From Rhabditophanes sp. KR3021 (Eukaryota > Nematoda > Chromadorea > Rhabditida > Alloionematidae), in the NCBI GenBank assembly GCA_963281155.1, contig CAUJLY010000003.1, forward strand, positions 4,154,001 through 4,218,000: DNA of 64,000 bases. Direction: 5' to 3'. This document shows, piece after piece, positions 1-11,780 of the stretch; the stretch's first letter is position 1; each line of letters starts with the position of its first letter. A program made the position numbers and the translations under genes. The notes beneath the pieces were generated by a model. It was given only the letters and a program-made list of their open reading frames with translations. It ran no database searches and was not told the DNA's origin.

Positions 1-15
1 ATTTTTAAAAACCTA

Positions 16-2402
16 TTAAGTTATCAAACTATTTAAATATTGCAAAGCTCCCTTCGGTTCATCCTTGTACATTAATAAATAGCCTTGAATTTGGGCAGGT
101 GAAACATTGTTTTTGAATTTCATAACTATTTCAACAAAAGCACTAGTATCTTCTGGCGTAGCTAATTCTCCATAAAATCTTTCGAACAATGTTTTGACCA
201 TCAAAGGTGTGCAATAACCAAGATATTCTTTGCAATCAACGCGTCCTGGTCTAATTAAAGCTGGGTCAAGTCTGTCCAAATGATTTGTTGTCATAAATAG
301 TATTCTTTCCTCAGCACAAGCAACTCCGTCAATGGCATTTAATAAACCGGAAAATGTGACTCTGAAACATGAAATATTACACTAAAAACGTAATTGGTAG
401 TCTACCTTGTCATTCCATCATAAGCTCTGTGATTATTCATTGGATCATCCCTAGTTTGAAAAGCAGCATCGACATCTTCCAACAAAATGATACTATTTGG
501 AGGAGGTGTGTTTAATAAATGATTTAATCTGTCATCGTCCAAGGTTCTTTCACTTAATGATAGCATGCATATACTATATCCAAAATGGCCTGCTAATGCA
601 CTGATAAAACTACTTTTGCCTGTTCCGGGGAGATTAATAATTAATTAATGTTATGAATATAATGCATGTTGTGTTTTAAAGAGATATTGGAAAGTGTTTT
701 TAGAGCAAATTGCTTCTTCATTTTAAATTATCTCAACTCAATTTTATCGTTATGGACAAACACAAATTAGAGAAAGCGACAGTTCAGGAATACCAAGGAA
801 AAGGGTGTTCCAAACACGAATGATTCAAGCAAGAGTTTGCCTCTGAAAGGATGTCATGCAATTGAGCCAGAAGTAGATGCAGAAGGTAAGTATCAACTGT
901 CAATCATAATCAATCAATTTAGCAGGTGCCGAACAGCTCAGCCAATCTTTTGCAAAGGTATCCACGAATTAACTTGGAAGGGAAAAAGACGAGGTACAAC
1001 TAGATTTGGTAATTGACGATTTTAAAGCTTAAAGAAAGCTGCATCTAGGAAAACATGCACAGAAAAGCAGTCGTTCTATGTCTTGCTAGACCTTCCAAAA
1101 GGGATTGACGTTAAATTGTTAACTGTCGAACAACTTGTGGAAGCCATCTTCTATTGCGGTGTCTCCAATGTTTTGAAAACGAGATTTAATAAGCACATAG
1201 CAGCAACTCAACGCTTTTCTCAAGATTCATCCCTTTGAATGCAAAAGAGACCAAGATTATGAATATTTTACATGGTAAAAGACAATTGGCGGCTATGTAT
1301 CTTGACAACTTATCTAGCAACGAAGCATTCGCCTATGAATATGCTGTAATTCTCGGTCTACAAGATACTATTACAAACATCGATGCCTCTGGACAAACCA
1401 ATCAGGTGATGTATAAGAAACATCCCACTACCATCGAGAGAATCTCTCACATTGTTTTCGAAAAATTGACTTATCTCAAAAACACATCATCTAAACAATG
1501 TTCGACCTAATTTTATCCTTTTTTAACAAATTTTTGATTGCTTTTTGATTGAATACCTGACCCAGGAGGTCCATGCAGGAGATATCCTCTGCGATATGGG
1601 ACACCTCTATCGGAATACCATTTAGCTGATTTGATGAACTCTTCGCAGTCATTATGAATTTTCTGGGATAACCCATTTTCAAGAACAACCGATTCCAATA
1701 ATCTCTTTCTCCTGGCTGGCCCAAACTTTCTCCAATCTGGTCCAACGGCATTATAAACAACAAGTCCTGTTTCTCTCTTTGACAGAGCATCTTTAGTAGC
1801 GGATGCTAGAAAATCTTTCCAAAAAGTAACATTTCCTCCGAATGTGGTTAGCGTTACTGTTTCCAAGGCTGTTCTTCGGTTATTTGATTGAGAAATAACT
1901 TGATCCTGCCTTTGACGGTCAACTTGAATCCAACGATACTTATGCGTAAAATAATGTATCCCGTGTCCAGGCAAAAAATAAAAGTCTGTAGAAGTCCTTC
2001 CACTTTCGCCTTGGCTGACAATACTATTCACGCTAACGTTTCGAGTTTTACTGGAGCTTTGCTTATTAATATAGTCCAATACCCACGAATAAGCTCTAAA
2101 ATAAAGTCATTCACTAGGAAAGGATAATTAACATACGGATCTTCATTATTTAACTGCAGAGATGTCATAAAACGTCTTCTAAATAGAGCATTTCCTATTA
2201 TCATGAATCTTCGTCCTAAGGTAGCCGCAAATCCAAGACCTGCTAACCCTGCTCCGGCAGAAAAGAACTGATTGGATGTTAAAGATGAGATAGTTTCAGA
2301 TATAAAACCTTTATCATTCTGAACTAGTTCTTTAGATATATCGACCAACTCAGGACTTTTGTCTGCAGACGGTTTAGACATAGCTTTAGTTAGAAAATCC
2401 AT
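16..2402 (-). CDS. BCS1L: Mitochondrial AAA chaperone BCS1
   Basis: Inner-membrane AAA ATPase that inserts the Rieske Fe-S protein into respiratory complex III. Exons (on the minus strand): 2402-2137, 2095-1557, 619-406, 361-16; they sum to 454 codons plus stop, close to the family length. The N-terminus has the hydrophobic segment of the family, then the BCS1_N region ([27 protein letters not shown]), Walker A GPPGSGKSSF split across the exon 2/3 junction, Walker [11 protein letters not shown], and the second region of homology [14 protein letters not shown]. Two introns are 41-44 nt, but the one splitting Walker A (620-1556) is 937 nt and carries a plus-strand element (copy A). Splicing CAG|GTATTC to AACAG|GC restores the P-loop in frame, so the gene looks intact. 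Certain by family resemblance; expression not testable here. Confidence 0.95.
620..1556 (+). mobile_element. Antisense intronic element copy A (GIY-YIG type) in BCS1 intron
   Basis: Gene-like degenerate sequence on the plus strand, opposite to BCS1. It begins near an ATG at 752 ([18 protein letters not shown]), has an apparent own intron GTAAG...TTTAG (about 882-924), then [48 protein letters not shown] and a basic tail ending at a stop at 1507-1509. Frame breaks and stops occur at about 831, 970 and 1030, so it is not intact. The last part is closely similar to copy C inside VPS51 and to copies B and D. The strand pattern (FYV...IFYCGVS...R...E...TN..G) fits a LEM-3/ANKLE1-like GIY-YIG nuclease. 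Its 3' end abuts an AG|GT junction 50 nt inside the host 5' splice site. Confidence 0.75.
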
Positions 2403-2649
2403 CTCTCAGCATAAATTGTACATTTAAAATATTAAACTTTATAAGAGGAAATTATGCTCCAATTCATTCGTTGTAAGGTTACAATTTGAAAGTCAAACAA
2501 TGAAAATAATTAAACTTGACAAAGTATTAAGAACAAATTGGACAATTTTGAAAATTGCAAGTTTAAGGAGAAAATTACTTTATTTATTTAATTATGTATA
2601 CTAATTTGTTGTAAATTTTTTTCAGTTATCATTATTTATACTACTTAGT

Positions 2650-3565
2650 TGGTTGAATTAATTTCAAACAGCTGTGGCTTCATTGTAATTGTGTACAAAT
2701 TGGTTGAAAGCTTTCTAAGATGAGTCACCATAGGTTTTATAGTTCCTCGAACAATGCTCAAAACATCAAATACGTAGTCTGAAGCTGGGACTCCACGATC
2801 TGGCCAATCAACCCTAGAATATGTTTCATTAGGAATTATATTGAGTATAGAAATATATTAACTGATTTAATTGCACCCAAACTCTAATCATTCGGTTTAA
2901 AATAATTAGGAACGTAAATACAATGACATCGTACTTACCAATGAATATGGTTGATTACTCTATCATTCCTTAACCCATTTACCATCCATGTGACATGTAA
3001 AACCTTTTTGAACAGATATTCCAATAACATATGATGAATCAGTTAAAGTAACTTTCACCTCATCGAATTTAACAGTTTTCCTACATTTTCAGAAAAATAT
3101 TTAAAGCTTTTTGCTTGACCTTTTTGGATAAATCCACAAAGTTGGAATATTTTCATTAAACCTTTAAATTAGTTAACAATATTTTACCCACCATCATGAT
3201 AACTTCTGTCTTTCCGCAATACACATACGCCAAAAGAAAGCACAACTAATTTCGGTTGCTGCTTATGCACAGATAAATTGTTTGGGAGTATTAAGAATGC
3301 CACCAACAACATAATTAGCATCATAATATACTGATTTTTTAGTTAATGAAGAACTCGCAAGCAATATTGCCTTTCTCACATCTTTGTATCTAGTCATTCC
3401 AATAATAGTATTAGCTTCGGTAAAAGCACTGTACAAAATCGAAGAGGCAAAAACGTTTTCAAACCATTAAATTCTTTCATTGTTAGAGTTCTAGTGATCC
3501 ATTTTATGATAATACTTTCTTCCTCACAATGTTTGGCTGTTTTTTTCATTTCAATGGTGTTGATT
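2650..3565 (-). pseudogene. Decayed protein tyrosine phosphatase domain
   Basis: Broken reading frames on the minus strand give, in order, KHCEEESIIIKWITRTLTM, TRYKDVRKAILLAS, YYDANYVVGGILNTPKQFIC, ISCAFFWRM, VKVTLTDSSYVIG, RVINHIHW and VDWPDRGVPASDYVFDVLSI. These match the order of classical PTP motifs (NRYKDV, YINASYVDG, FIxAQ, FWRM, WPDHGVP). The last junction uses a plausible intron (donor near 2942, acceptor CTAG near 2812). Several stops and frameshifts interrupt it, and the catalytic HCSxxxxxR signature is absent where it should follow WPDRGVP (KPMVTHLRK is read instead). It is a dead relic of a PTP gene, a family expanded in nematodes. It sits between BCS1 and ABCB7 and is the only recognisable relic outside an intron. 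Confidence 0.75.
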
Positions 3566-4062
3566 CGATAAGGTAGCTAGCAAACTAGTCCTATTTTATT
3601 CACACATATTGTTTTTTATTGTCACAAAATTACAACCCAATCTTTGCTAAAAATTTGAAAGTTATTAAAGTTTGAAGAAGATTACACAACTGCTTATCAT
3701 TTATATTCTTGATTAAAATATGGCGATGTAAACAATACAACAATTTTGTAGACATTGCATTTATCACATGTCATAGTATAACAGCATACATATAAGTACA
3801 GTGAGTATAATAAGTATGTGTGTAACATTTAAAAAAGGATATTTGATGGGAAAGGTGATTGTAACCTGTTATGGGAATATTAATTTATTGATTATGCTGC
3901 ATTATCTTAAATCAACCTTCAATTAATCAGTAAAGTTAAAAGTCTCATACAACTTTTCAAGTAAAAGAGACAACAGTTGATAACTATTAGACAGCTGACG
4001 ACACTTCTCCAAAGTTGTGGAGTATTAAATAGCTTCTTATTACATTTTATTACCAACTTTAG
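3566..4062. other. AT-rich upstream region of ABCB7
   Basis: About 500 nt without a supported gene. The last bases before the ABCB7 ATG are AACTTTAG, so the start codon may lie directly behind a splice acceptor (5' UTR intron or spliced-leader site). No promoter element is recognised with confidence. Confidence 0.5.
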
Positions 4063-6531
4063 ATGTCACAAATATTCCGTGGTTCAGTTTGTTTTAAACA
4101 GTTTCTGTCAAAAAACCAGTCTTCTATAATCAAGGTTAGACACTCTTATTATTGATTTAATTGTCTTTTTTGTTGTTTTTAATTTTAGGCAAGGAATTTT
4201 TCACATTCGATCAAAACATCTCCTTTAATCAGGAATGTCGCCAATTTGTTGGTCAAAAATGTTCGTTTTATTACCCTATCAATGTAATATTGTATAATTT
4301 AGAAAAATGCACTTAGTCAAATACCGAAAGTGGCTCTCCATCCAGGAGCTAGTAATTTAGCGCCACTTGGGGTAAGTTATTAACAGGATTTACATCTTTA
4401 TTAATAAACACCTTTTAGATAGTCAAAGGAGGAAAGCCACTTACGAATTGGGAAGTTATATCTCAATTATTACGCTATGTTTGGCCTAAAGGAAATTGGT
4501 CAATTAAGAGAAGGGTAGTGTTGGCGATGACATTGTTAGTCAGTGCTAAATTGATAAATATCTATGTCCCCTTCATATTAAGAGACATTATCAATTTCTA
4601 CAATCAAAAAGCTTCCAAAGACTTTCAATTAAAGTTAGATGGTTCAGCGGCTGAAACTATTTTTACCACTGGTGTCTGTTTAATTATTGCCTGTAAGTTA
4701 ATTAATTAGTCAATTGGAAGCATCAACAAGATTGATAATTATTTTAGATGGATGCGCGAGAGCTGGAGTCTCATTGTTTAATGAATTAAGAAACGCCGTT
4801 TTTGCCCGAGTTGCTCAATCATCAGTCAGACAAATTGCATGCAAAATCTTTCTGCACCTCCATAATTTGGATCTTTCATTCCATTTGAACAGACAAACTG
4901 GTGGTCTTTCAAAAGCCATTGATCGTGGAACCAGGGGAATGTCATATGTGTTGTCCGCACTTATTTTTAACGTCTTCCCAACAATTATTGAAGTGTCACT
5001 TGTCTCAGGAATCTTTTACGCCAAGTGTGGTGCCGAATTTTCGCAAGCTACGCTAGCATGTCTCGGAACATATGCAATTTCGACGCTAGCTATCACCAGA
5101 TGGAGAACACAATTCAGACATCAAATGAATCAGGCCGACAATGATGCTGGAAACAAAGCAGTTGACTCCTTGATCAACTATGAAACAGTCAAATACTTTA
5201 ATAATGAACAATTTGAAGCCAAACGTTACGATCATTATCTGAAGAAATATCAAAATGCTTCGCTTAAGACATCAGAGTCACTAGCTTTTCTTAACTTTAC
5301 CCAAAATGCTATATTTTCAACTGGTTTAATTGGAGTCATGTGCTTAGCCGCCAATCAAATAACTCAAGGAACCATGAACGTCGCTGATTTAATCTTAGTC
5401 AACACACTTTTATTCCAAATGAGCGTTCCATTGAACTTTTTAGGAAGTGTATATAGAGAAATTAGTAAGTTGAACAGAATTAAAAGAAGGGGAATAATTA
5501 AAGCTTGTTGTTGCAATACTACAAAAAATTAAGATACAATTAATTTTGGTCTAAATCATCATTTATTTATGTTTTTATAATAATTGTGGTGCTTTTTAGG
5601 ACAAGGACTTGTTGATATGACAACTATGTTCTCACTAATGTCAATTGATCCTAAAGTTAAAGACGGCCCGAATGCAGTTCCTTTAATGATCACTGATGGA
5701 ACTTCAACTATCAAAATTAGTAATGTCAAGTTTGGGTATATTCCTGGCCAGCCAATTTTAAATGGATTAGACTTAGAAATACCTAGTGGCAAGAAGGTGG
5801 CAATTGTTGGTGGTAGTGGCTGTGGCAAATCAACAATCGTGAGACTCTTGTACAGACTTTATGATGCTGACTCAGGTCAAATTACTATTAACGGGCAAAA
5901 AAGTACAGATGTGACGTTGAGAAGTTTACGTGAAAGCATTTCAGTAGTTCCACAAGATTGTGTTCTTTTCCATGATACCATTTTCTATAATTTACAATAC
6001 GGAAATCCGAATGCTACTACTGAAGAAGTATACGAAGCTGCAAGAATCGCAGATCTTCACGAAGCTATCTTACGCATGCCAAATGGATACGATACGATGG
6101 TTGGTGAACGCGGATTAAAATTAAGTGGTGGGGAAAAACAAAGATTAGCATTGGGTCGTTCTATTCTCAAGGGATCACAAATCTTCGTTTTTGATGAAGC
6201 TACCAGTAGTTTGGATGCAAAGACAGAAGAAAATATCATGAGAAGTATGAAGTCTGCCTTCAAGAATAAGACTAGTTTGTATATTACCCACAGATTGAAG
6301 ACTTCCGTTGACGCTGACATAATTTATGTACTTGAAAACGGACGTGTTATCGAAAAAGGAGATCATGCAACTTTATTAAAGGATCAAAATTCAAGATATG
6401 CCGAATTATGGAATTTCCAGCATCAAGATCCAAGCATCTTATTACCCAAAGTTAAGAAACCTTTATCAGATGACTTATTACTCGAATTAGATGAAAACAA
6501 ATGCTGTGGTAACAATAGTTGTAACAAATAG
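4063..6531 (+). CDS. ABCB7: Mitochondrial ABC half-transporter ABCB7/Atm1
   Basis: Exports glutathione-linked sulphur/Fe-S precursors from the mitochondrial matrix for cytosolic iron-sulphur assembly and haem homeostasis. Exons: 4063-4134, 4189-4260, 4303-4371, 4419-4692, 4748-5464, 5600-6531; total 711 codons plus stop (human protein about 750). The first three exons give a basic, Ser/Asn-rich mitochondrial presequence. The transmembrane domain contains [18 protein letters not shown] and [12 protein letters not shown]. The nucleotide-binding domain has Walker [10 protein letters not shown], signature LSGGEKQR, Walker B IFVFDEAT and an ITHRL switch. The C-terminus [11 protein letters not shown] resembles the Cys-rich tail of ABCB7. 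The donor after exon 2 is GTTCGT, a variant seen again in VPS51 and the DEG/ENaC gene. Confidence 0.96.
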
Positions 6532-6704
6532 AACATGCCTTCATAAATATCATAGTTGCCTTAAACCATTATTAAGTTTTAAGAAGTTTATTACTACAAT
6601 CCTTATCTAATTAGTCTGTCTGATACTTGGTTAAAACCATGATTATACTTCTATTATTTGTTAATTATACTTGAATTAATGTGTAAAATATTTAGCTACT
6701 TAAT

Positions 6705-7793
6705 ATGGCTGGTTGCTTAGATAGTGTAAACATAAATTTGGACTTAGATCTTGGAGAAAAAAGAAATACTATTGCCAGCATTACAAGTGGAATATTTTTT
6801 ACTGTGGGCTGGTGGATTTACATAGATGCCGCATTAGTATATTCTAAAGATGGGCAATGGAGTAATTCTTACATTATAGTTTCCATTTTCGCGACTATTG
6901 CGATGTTTATGTAAGTAAAAATAGAGTATGATACAATTAAATCATGCTTATAGGGTAAACGCTGTTTCAAATAGCCAAGAAGCAATGGAGGAAGGAATAC
7001 TCGGAACCAAAGGTTCTCGCTTCTGGCTTTTGATTGCCTTCATTTTGTCTTTTGCATCAATTATTGCATCTGTATGGATCATGTTTGCTGATTATGTCCT
7101 TGTTGGGGGCCAGCATCCAGTTTACCCAGGTGCTTATATCCCTTTAATGACCTTATCTAATGTTATTTTAATTTTAGGTAATAATCTAAAACAATCAAGA
7201 GCAATCAAATTAAAACGTTTATTAAAAATGGGGAAGATATTAAAAGCTGACAGCATATTATTCAGTACTAGTCTTTAACTTTTCATACATGTTACTGAAA
7301 AGAATATTTTCAATTTTCTTTACAACTGCAAGGTGTTTCTTGTACATGACACTATTGGATTGACCAGAGGAGTCAGTATTTGTCAAGACTTTGTGACGAC
7401 CCATAATAACTGAGTATTCCAGAGCAAGTGCTTCGATTGAAGGTAGACCACCAATATGAACACCATTTTCTTACTCTCATACTGTAAACTCTTTATGATT
7501 AATGACTACTTGGCATTCAAAGGAATGAATCGAGAATAGTGACGTCTAGCATTCCTTATATGAGCATCGAATCTCTTCTCGACATTTGCAGAAACACCAC
7601 AGTAGAAAATTAGTTTTATAAATTGGTCAAAGGTTAAAGTTTAGCATCCATATAAATAAATATATTTAAAATCAAAAACAACCACATTTAATCTTTATTA
7701 TCTCTAGGCGTTGCTCTTTTTCTCAATGTTTTTCTGATTTTTCTCGGATCGTTTGTCTACAAATTTGGAAGAGCCGAAGAATACTGGGGTTAA
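6705..7793 (+). CDS. TMEM50: TMEM50-family small membrane protein
   Basis: Four-helix membrane protein related to TMEM50A/B, endomembrane proteins of poorly defined role. Exons: 6705-6910, 6954-7129, 7708-7793; 155 codons plus stop, almost the human length. Diagnostic stretches are GEKRNTIASITSG, GWWIYIDAALVY, INAVSN-like VNAVSNSQ, and the last exon FLGSVYKFGRAEE-like end (VYKFGRAEEYWG). The short exon upstream reads on past 7129 into an open stretch ending at 7278, but human alignment and phase place the donor after VYPG (CCAG|GTGCTT). The last intron (7130-7707) contains antisense element copy B and an AG|GT junction at 7177/7178. ATTTAG 12 nt before the ATG could be a trans-splice acceptor. 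Confidence 0.92.
7178..7707 (-). mobile_element. Antisense intronic element copy B (GIY-YIG type) in TMEM50 intron
   Basis: On the minus strand, reading from about 7625 to 7270, two frames give [26 protein letters not shown], then EALALEYSVIMGRHKVLT, TNTDSSGQSNSVMYKKH. They line up with copy A ([39 protein letters not shown]). At least one stop and one frameshift separate them. A minus-strand AATAAA lies about 40 nt before the end, which is GT on the host strand directly after TTTTAG (7172-7177). Only the nuclease-like C-terminal part is present, so the copy is 5'-truncated. The remaining 80 nt up to the host acceptor are AT-rich. Confidence 0.7.
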
Positions 7794-8104
7794 GGATCCA
7801 CACAATAGCGAATAACATTATAATATCGTTTTGATAACTGAAAATATTAAATGTTTGCATAATTCTTTGTAATTACTCTACCGCCACGATTCGACTTTTG
7901 ATAATGATTTTTGTAAAATAAACTTTGCATATAAAGAATATATTAGTCATTGTAGCGCTAATCATAACTTGCCTCTGCGTCTAAGAGTTGAGACGACACG
8001 ATGCTTATAATTTGAATATAAGTTACATGGCACGTCATTAGCTACCAATTCTGTACATTTGTCATTATTGCATTCGGTAGGGAATATTTTCAGTCGCTGA
8101 AATT

Positions 8105-10908
8105 ATGGAAGATAACACTGTAGCTAGAAAGGTAACATTTTATGAGTTAACGTAATTTGTTAGCATGTTTTTTAGGAGATTATAAAGGCTATATTGGATC
8201 AAGTAACAAAGAGATACACCAACTCCTCTGTCTATACTCCAGGCAAAGTTGTAGCTTCAAAGCCTTCACGTATGTGCGAGCCACATGTTGACAAGTCATG
8301 GATCCGCAATGATGAAATGAACGACATTGGTCCGTTGGATGATCCCGAATTGGTATTCAGGAAAACAATCTCTAGTTCCGGGCAAGTAAGTGCCACAAAC
8401 GTGGAAAGAGAATTTGATTGCGTCATGGATCGTGCCAATTCCCCAACAAGAAGACCTCTAGTTTCTAAATACACTATGCCAAGGAAGGATATTACAACTG
8501 ATGGGTTCTATGCTGACGTGTTAAATGTATTGTCGCCTTCTTTTATTTATGTTCGTGAAAAACATCATTGTTCCGAAATGTATAATTTGAAAAAAGAATG
8601 TACTCTGTATCCCCTACTTGAAGGAGCCTCAACTTCAGGCAAACTTGGAGTGCATGACTACGAATTACCGGAAGTTGATGATCGAGTACTGTGGAGATAT
8701 TGCTATGCTCCTCTAGATGAGGATACCTTGGCAAGAGTAAGGATTATTGGAAGACAAAAAGATGGCAAAGCAGTAGATGAAAACGATGCGAATCAAATGT
8801 TGCTAGTCTTCTACATTGATTATGGTGTTAGTGCCTGGGTCTTGCAAAACGTCTGCTTTGAATTTAAAGATGACGAAATATTTACTTATCCTCCACAATC
8901 TATTGCTGTATCGCTAGTTGGGTTGAAACCAAAAGCAAAGACTACCGCTGAAACAGAAAATGATTTGGAAAGAAAATGGTCCAATGGTGTGTGTGCTGAA
9001 TTAAGGAACCTCCTGAAACAATATCCGTACTATGAAATAGTACTTGAAACCCGTCTAGCCGTTAAAAAAACAAAACTTCAAACTTATGCCGTGCAAATTT
9101 ACGGTCTTGATTCACTTCCAGAAAACAATAATAACAATGTAGTTACAAAGTCATGTGACTATGAAAGACACAATATCAATCAAATGCTTTCTTGGAGATG
9201 TTTTGATGAGATTGAAGCTTTCGACGATCCTATTATGTTCCAAAGAGCTACAAAGTATGATCTTGTGTGGTGTGACCGTTTTCAAATTAATACCCCCGTC
9301 ATACCTGAATACCTAAAAGAAAGACCTCATTGGATCAAAGTTAAGCAGATTACTCCAATTGTTCGAACTTCAACGGAAGTGGAGAACAATAGGAAACAAA
9401 ATGCAAGAATTCCACCGTTAGCTGTTCCTTTGGATATATGGCCAAGAGGGAGTTTTCCCTGGGATTATGAATCACTCGTGGTTAGTTTACTACCCAAAAT
9501 CTACACATTCTTAGGTATCACTCATTCATCGATGGGTCTATTGTATCTTTTATTCTTAGCAAAGGAGTTCGATGTGTTTTGAACTCTATGAACATGCATT
9601 TAGTTTATATCACAAGTCAGGCTTAAACATTTACAATGCTACTATTTTTCAAATACATATTACTTTATTAGAATTAAGTTAATTAGAAGAATAAATTAAA
9701 AAGAGAATTTAGGTAGTTAATAATAAAGGAATTGTCTTTTTGATAATATCAGAGAAATTCTCAAATCGTTATGTTTTATTTTTATTTAAAATATTCATAG
9801 ATGAATACATCACATAACAACTAACATTCATTCAATTGATGTATATGAACGTGAAATATCATTAAAATTAATTGATTTTTAGAGTATATTGCTAATCTAT
9901 TTTTTATAGGCAACTGAATTTATAAAATTCAACATTATTGGGTTTGTAACTAACAATGAGAATGCTGCCACCGATTGTATTGGTTTCTCGGCTATTCCAA
10001 TTTTGTATTTTCAATTAGCGAAGGCATTGAATGGAGAAAAGAGTGTTTCTAAGCAAATAAAGAAAATCTTTGAAGCAAGAAGTACTGTCCAAAGTTCATT
10101 AAATGAGTTTTATCGTATTAGAAATAATCGAAGAAGTTTCAACTGGGATTACGTTTATACCAAGTTGGAATCGTATGAACCCGTTAATTGTATTGTTGGA
10201 GTTACCGACAAACAAGACCCTTTTAATTTTATTTGCAAGAGAGCAAGAATTCATTACTTAATCGAAAACCTCCTTGATGAGTTTGAATCCTTGGCAACTG
10301 GAGTCATTAATACGTCTAGAAAGAAGCACATCAGATTTGCTATTGTTGAGTTGTATGATTATGCAGATGTTGTCATTGTTCCAGCCGATACAATTTGCCA
10401 AATCCATCCAATGCACGATAGTGTCAATCCATTTTCAATCCGTCTTGGACTTGATTATGACATTGGATTCAGCAAAAGAACAACTTTTTCCAGTCTTGTC
10501 AAACCAAACAAACCCGAAATCTCGGGCTTGAGAGAAAGATTAACTAGAGCAGTATGTACTCCAACTCCAAAAAGAGCCATTATTCAAGATGGTCCTCGCA
10601 GTAATATGAAACTAAGATACAAGTTTGAGTATTTTATTCATCCTTGGGAAGATCCTTTCGTATTTAGAATCAAGTTTGTTGAAGACATTTGGAACCCTGA
10701 TCCTGTTTTCATGGATCAAGAAATACTCGTAAATGATGATCACTTCCATAGGTATTGTATAGCTAATCGTGTTGACATGCTGTCGGTTTGGGATAGATTT
10801 ACCTACATGAATATTTCTTGTACGAAGCAAGAATTTGAAGATGAACTTAAAAGAAAGAAATTGGAAGTAAAGACAGATTTCGGCTTATTAGAACGTTTGT
10901 CATCATAA
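8105..10908 (+). CDS. Tudor-domain protein
   Basis: Exons: 8105-8131 (MEDNTVARK), 8176-9480, 9910-10908; all junctions are phase 0 and the total is 776 codons plus stop. Residues about 110-235 look like an extended Tudor domain: FYADVLNVLSPSFIYVRE, VLWRYCYAPLDEDTLARVRI, LLVFYIDYGVSAWV. Tudor domains bind methyl-arginine or methyl-lysine, often in germline RNP and piRNA pathways; that role is an inference here. The C-terminal 330 residues are globular but not recognised, with no zinc finger or membrane segment. I chose the donor GTG|GTTAGT at 9481; reading through instead gives a hydrophobic tail ending at 9582. The 429-nt second intron contains an AG|GT at 9514/9515. Confidence 0.8.
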
Positions 10909-11780
10909 GTATTTATTTTTTTGAAAACTATCACTGTTAAGTTATTATTTGTTGTCTTTATATATCTAGTACTTTTAATAAATTGCAAAAATTGAATTTT
11001 AAATACATATTTATATTGCGAAATATTTATTATAGCTGCTATTTTTTGCATAATTTCAATTTACTGATAACAATATTATCACTCATTATTAAAGTGTATG
11101 TGATTTGCACATTTTTATAAGTCTCTTTTAAATCCCAGACGTTTTCATATTTCCAATGAAACCCAAAAGTTTGTTCCTAATCGTGAGATTATTAAAATAA
11201 ATATTATTATTAAAAAAGACTCATATTGTGTAAAATACAATCAAACATAAATATTTGTCTTTTCTACTCATTTAAATTATCCTTAGATGATTGAACATGT
11301 TTAAATATAAAGTATTCAATCATTAATGGTAAATTTTTACTATATCACTCAATAATTGCTTAATTTCCATATGCCATTCATCTATGTATAATATTTATTA
11401 CCCAACATGTAGTGGTAATAACAATACATACAAACAGAGTTAAAAATATTTACACCGACTAGTGACATTGGATAGATCACATTTTAATTGTGTATGTTGG
11501 ACCATACATTAATTAGCGATGATTAAAATTAGCAAATATTATAATTGACAATCATTGTACCCCAAAATCAATGAATACTTAATTTACCGCAAAAAACGTA
11601 TTACTGTCGAACAGAAAGAGCCCATTCATTATCACTCATTTGCATATTTCTTCTCAATTTATCTTAAAAAAAGTTTAGGATATAAATTTATTATAAAAAG
11701 TGATACAACCCAAATGATAAATTATATAGCGGCAAATATAAATCCCTAATAACTGTTGAAGGTTTATCACATATCCCTTT
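10909..11780. other. AT-rich intergenic region, convergent 3' ends
   Basis: About 870 nt between the stop codons of the Tudor gene (+) and the LIM-homeobox gene (-). Only short chance reading frames (for example 11555-11749) are present, with no similarity or codon structure. Poly(A)-signal-like AATAAA occurs near 10978. Confidence 0.6.

Noticed and set aside
1235..1510. Open frame of 91 codons as an independent gene
   Set aside because: It is the tail end of element copy A: the upstream half is homologous to other copies but broken by stops, so it is not a stand-alone gene.
620..1556. BCS1 as a disrupted pseudogene
   Set aside because: The insertion lies in an intron whose borders join in frame and restore GPPGSGKSS; all four exons are in phase.
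5559..6366. Minus-strand open frames of 63-89 codons
   Set aside because: Shadows of the ABCB7 ATPase exon; no similarity.
7178..7278. TMEM50 reading on to a stop at 7279 instead of splicing
   Set aside because: The read-through tail lacks the conserved YKFGR end, which is found in frame in the exon at 7708-7793.
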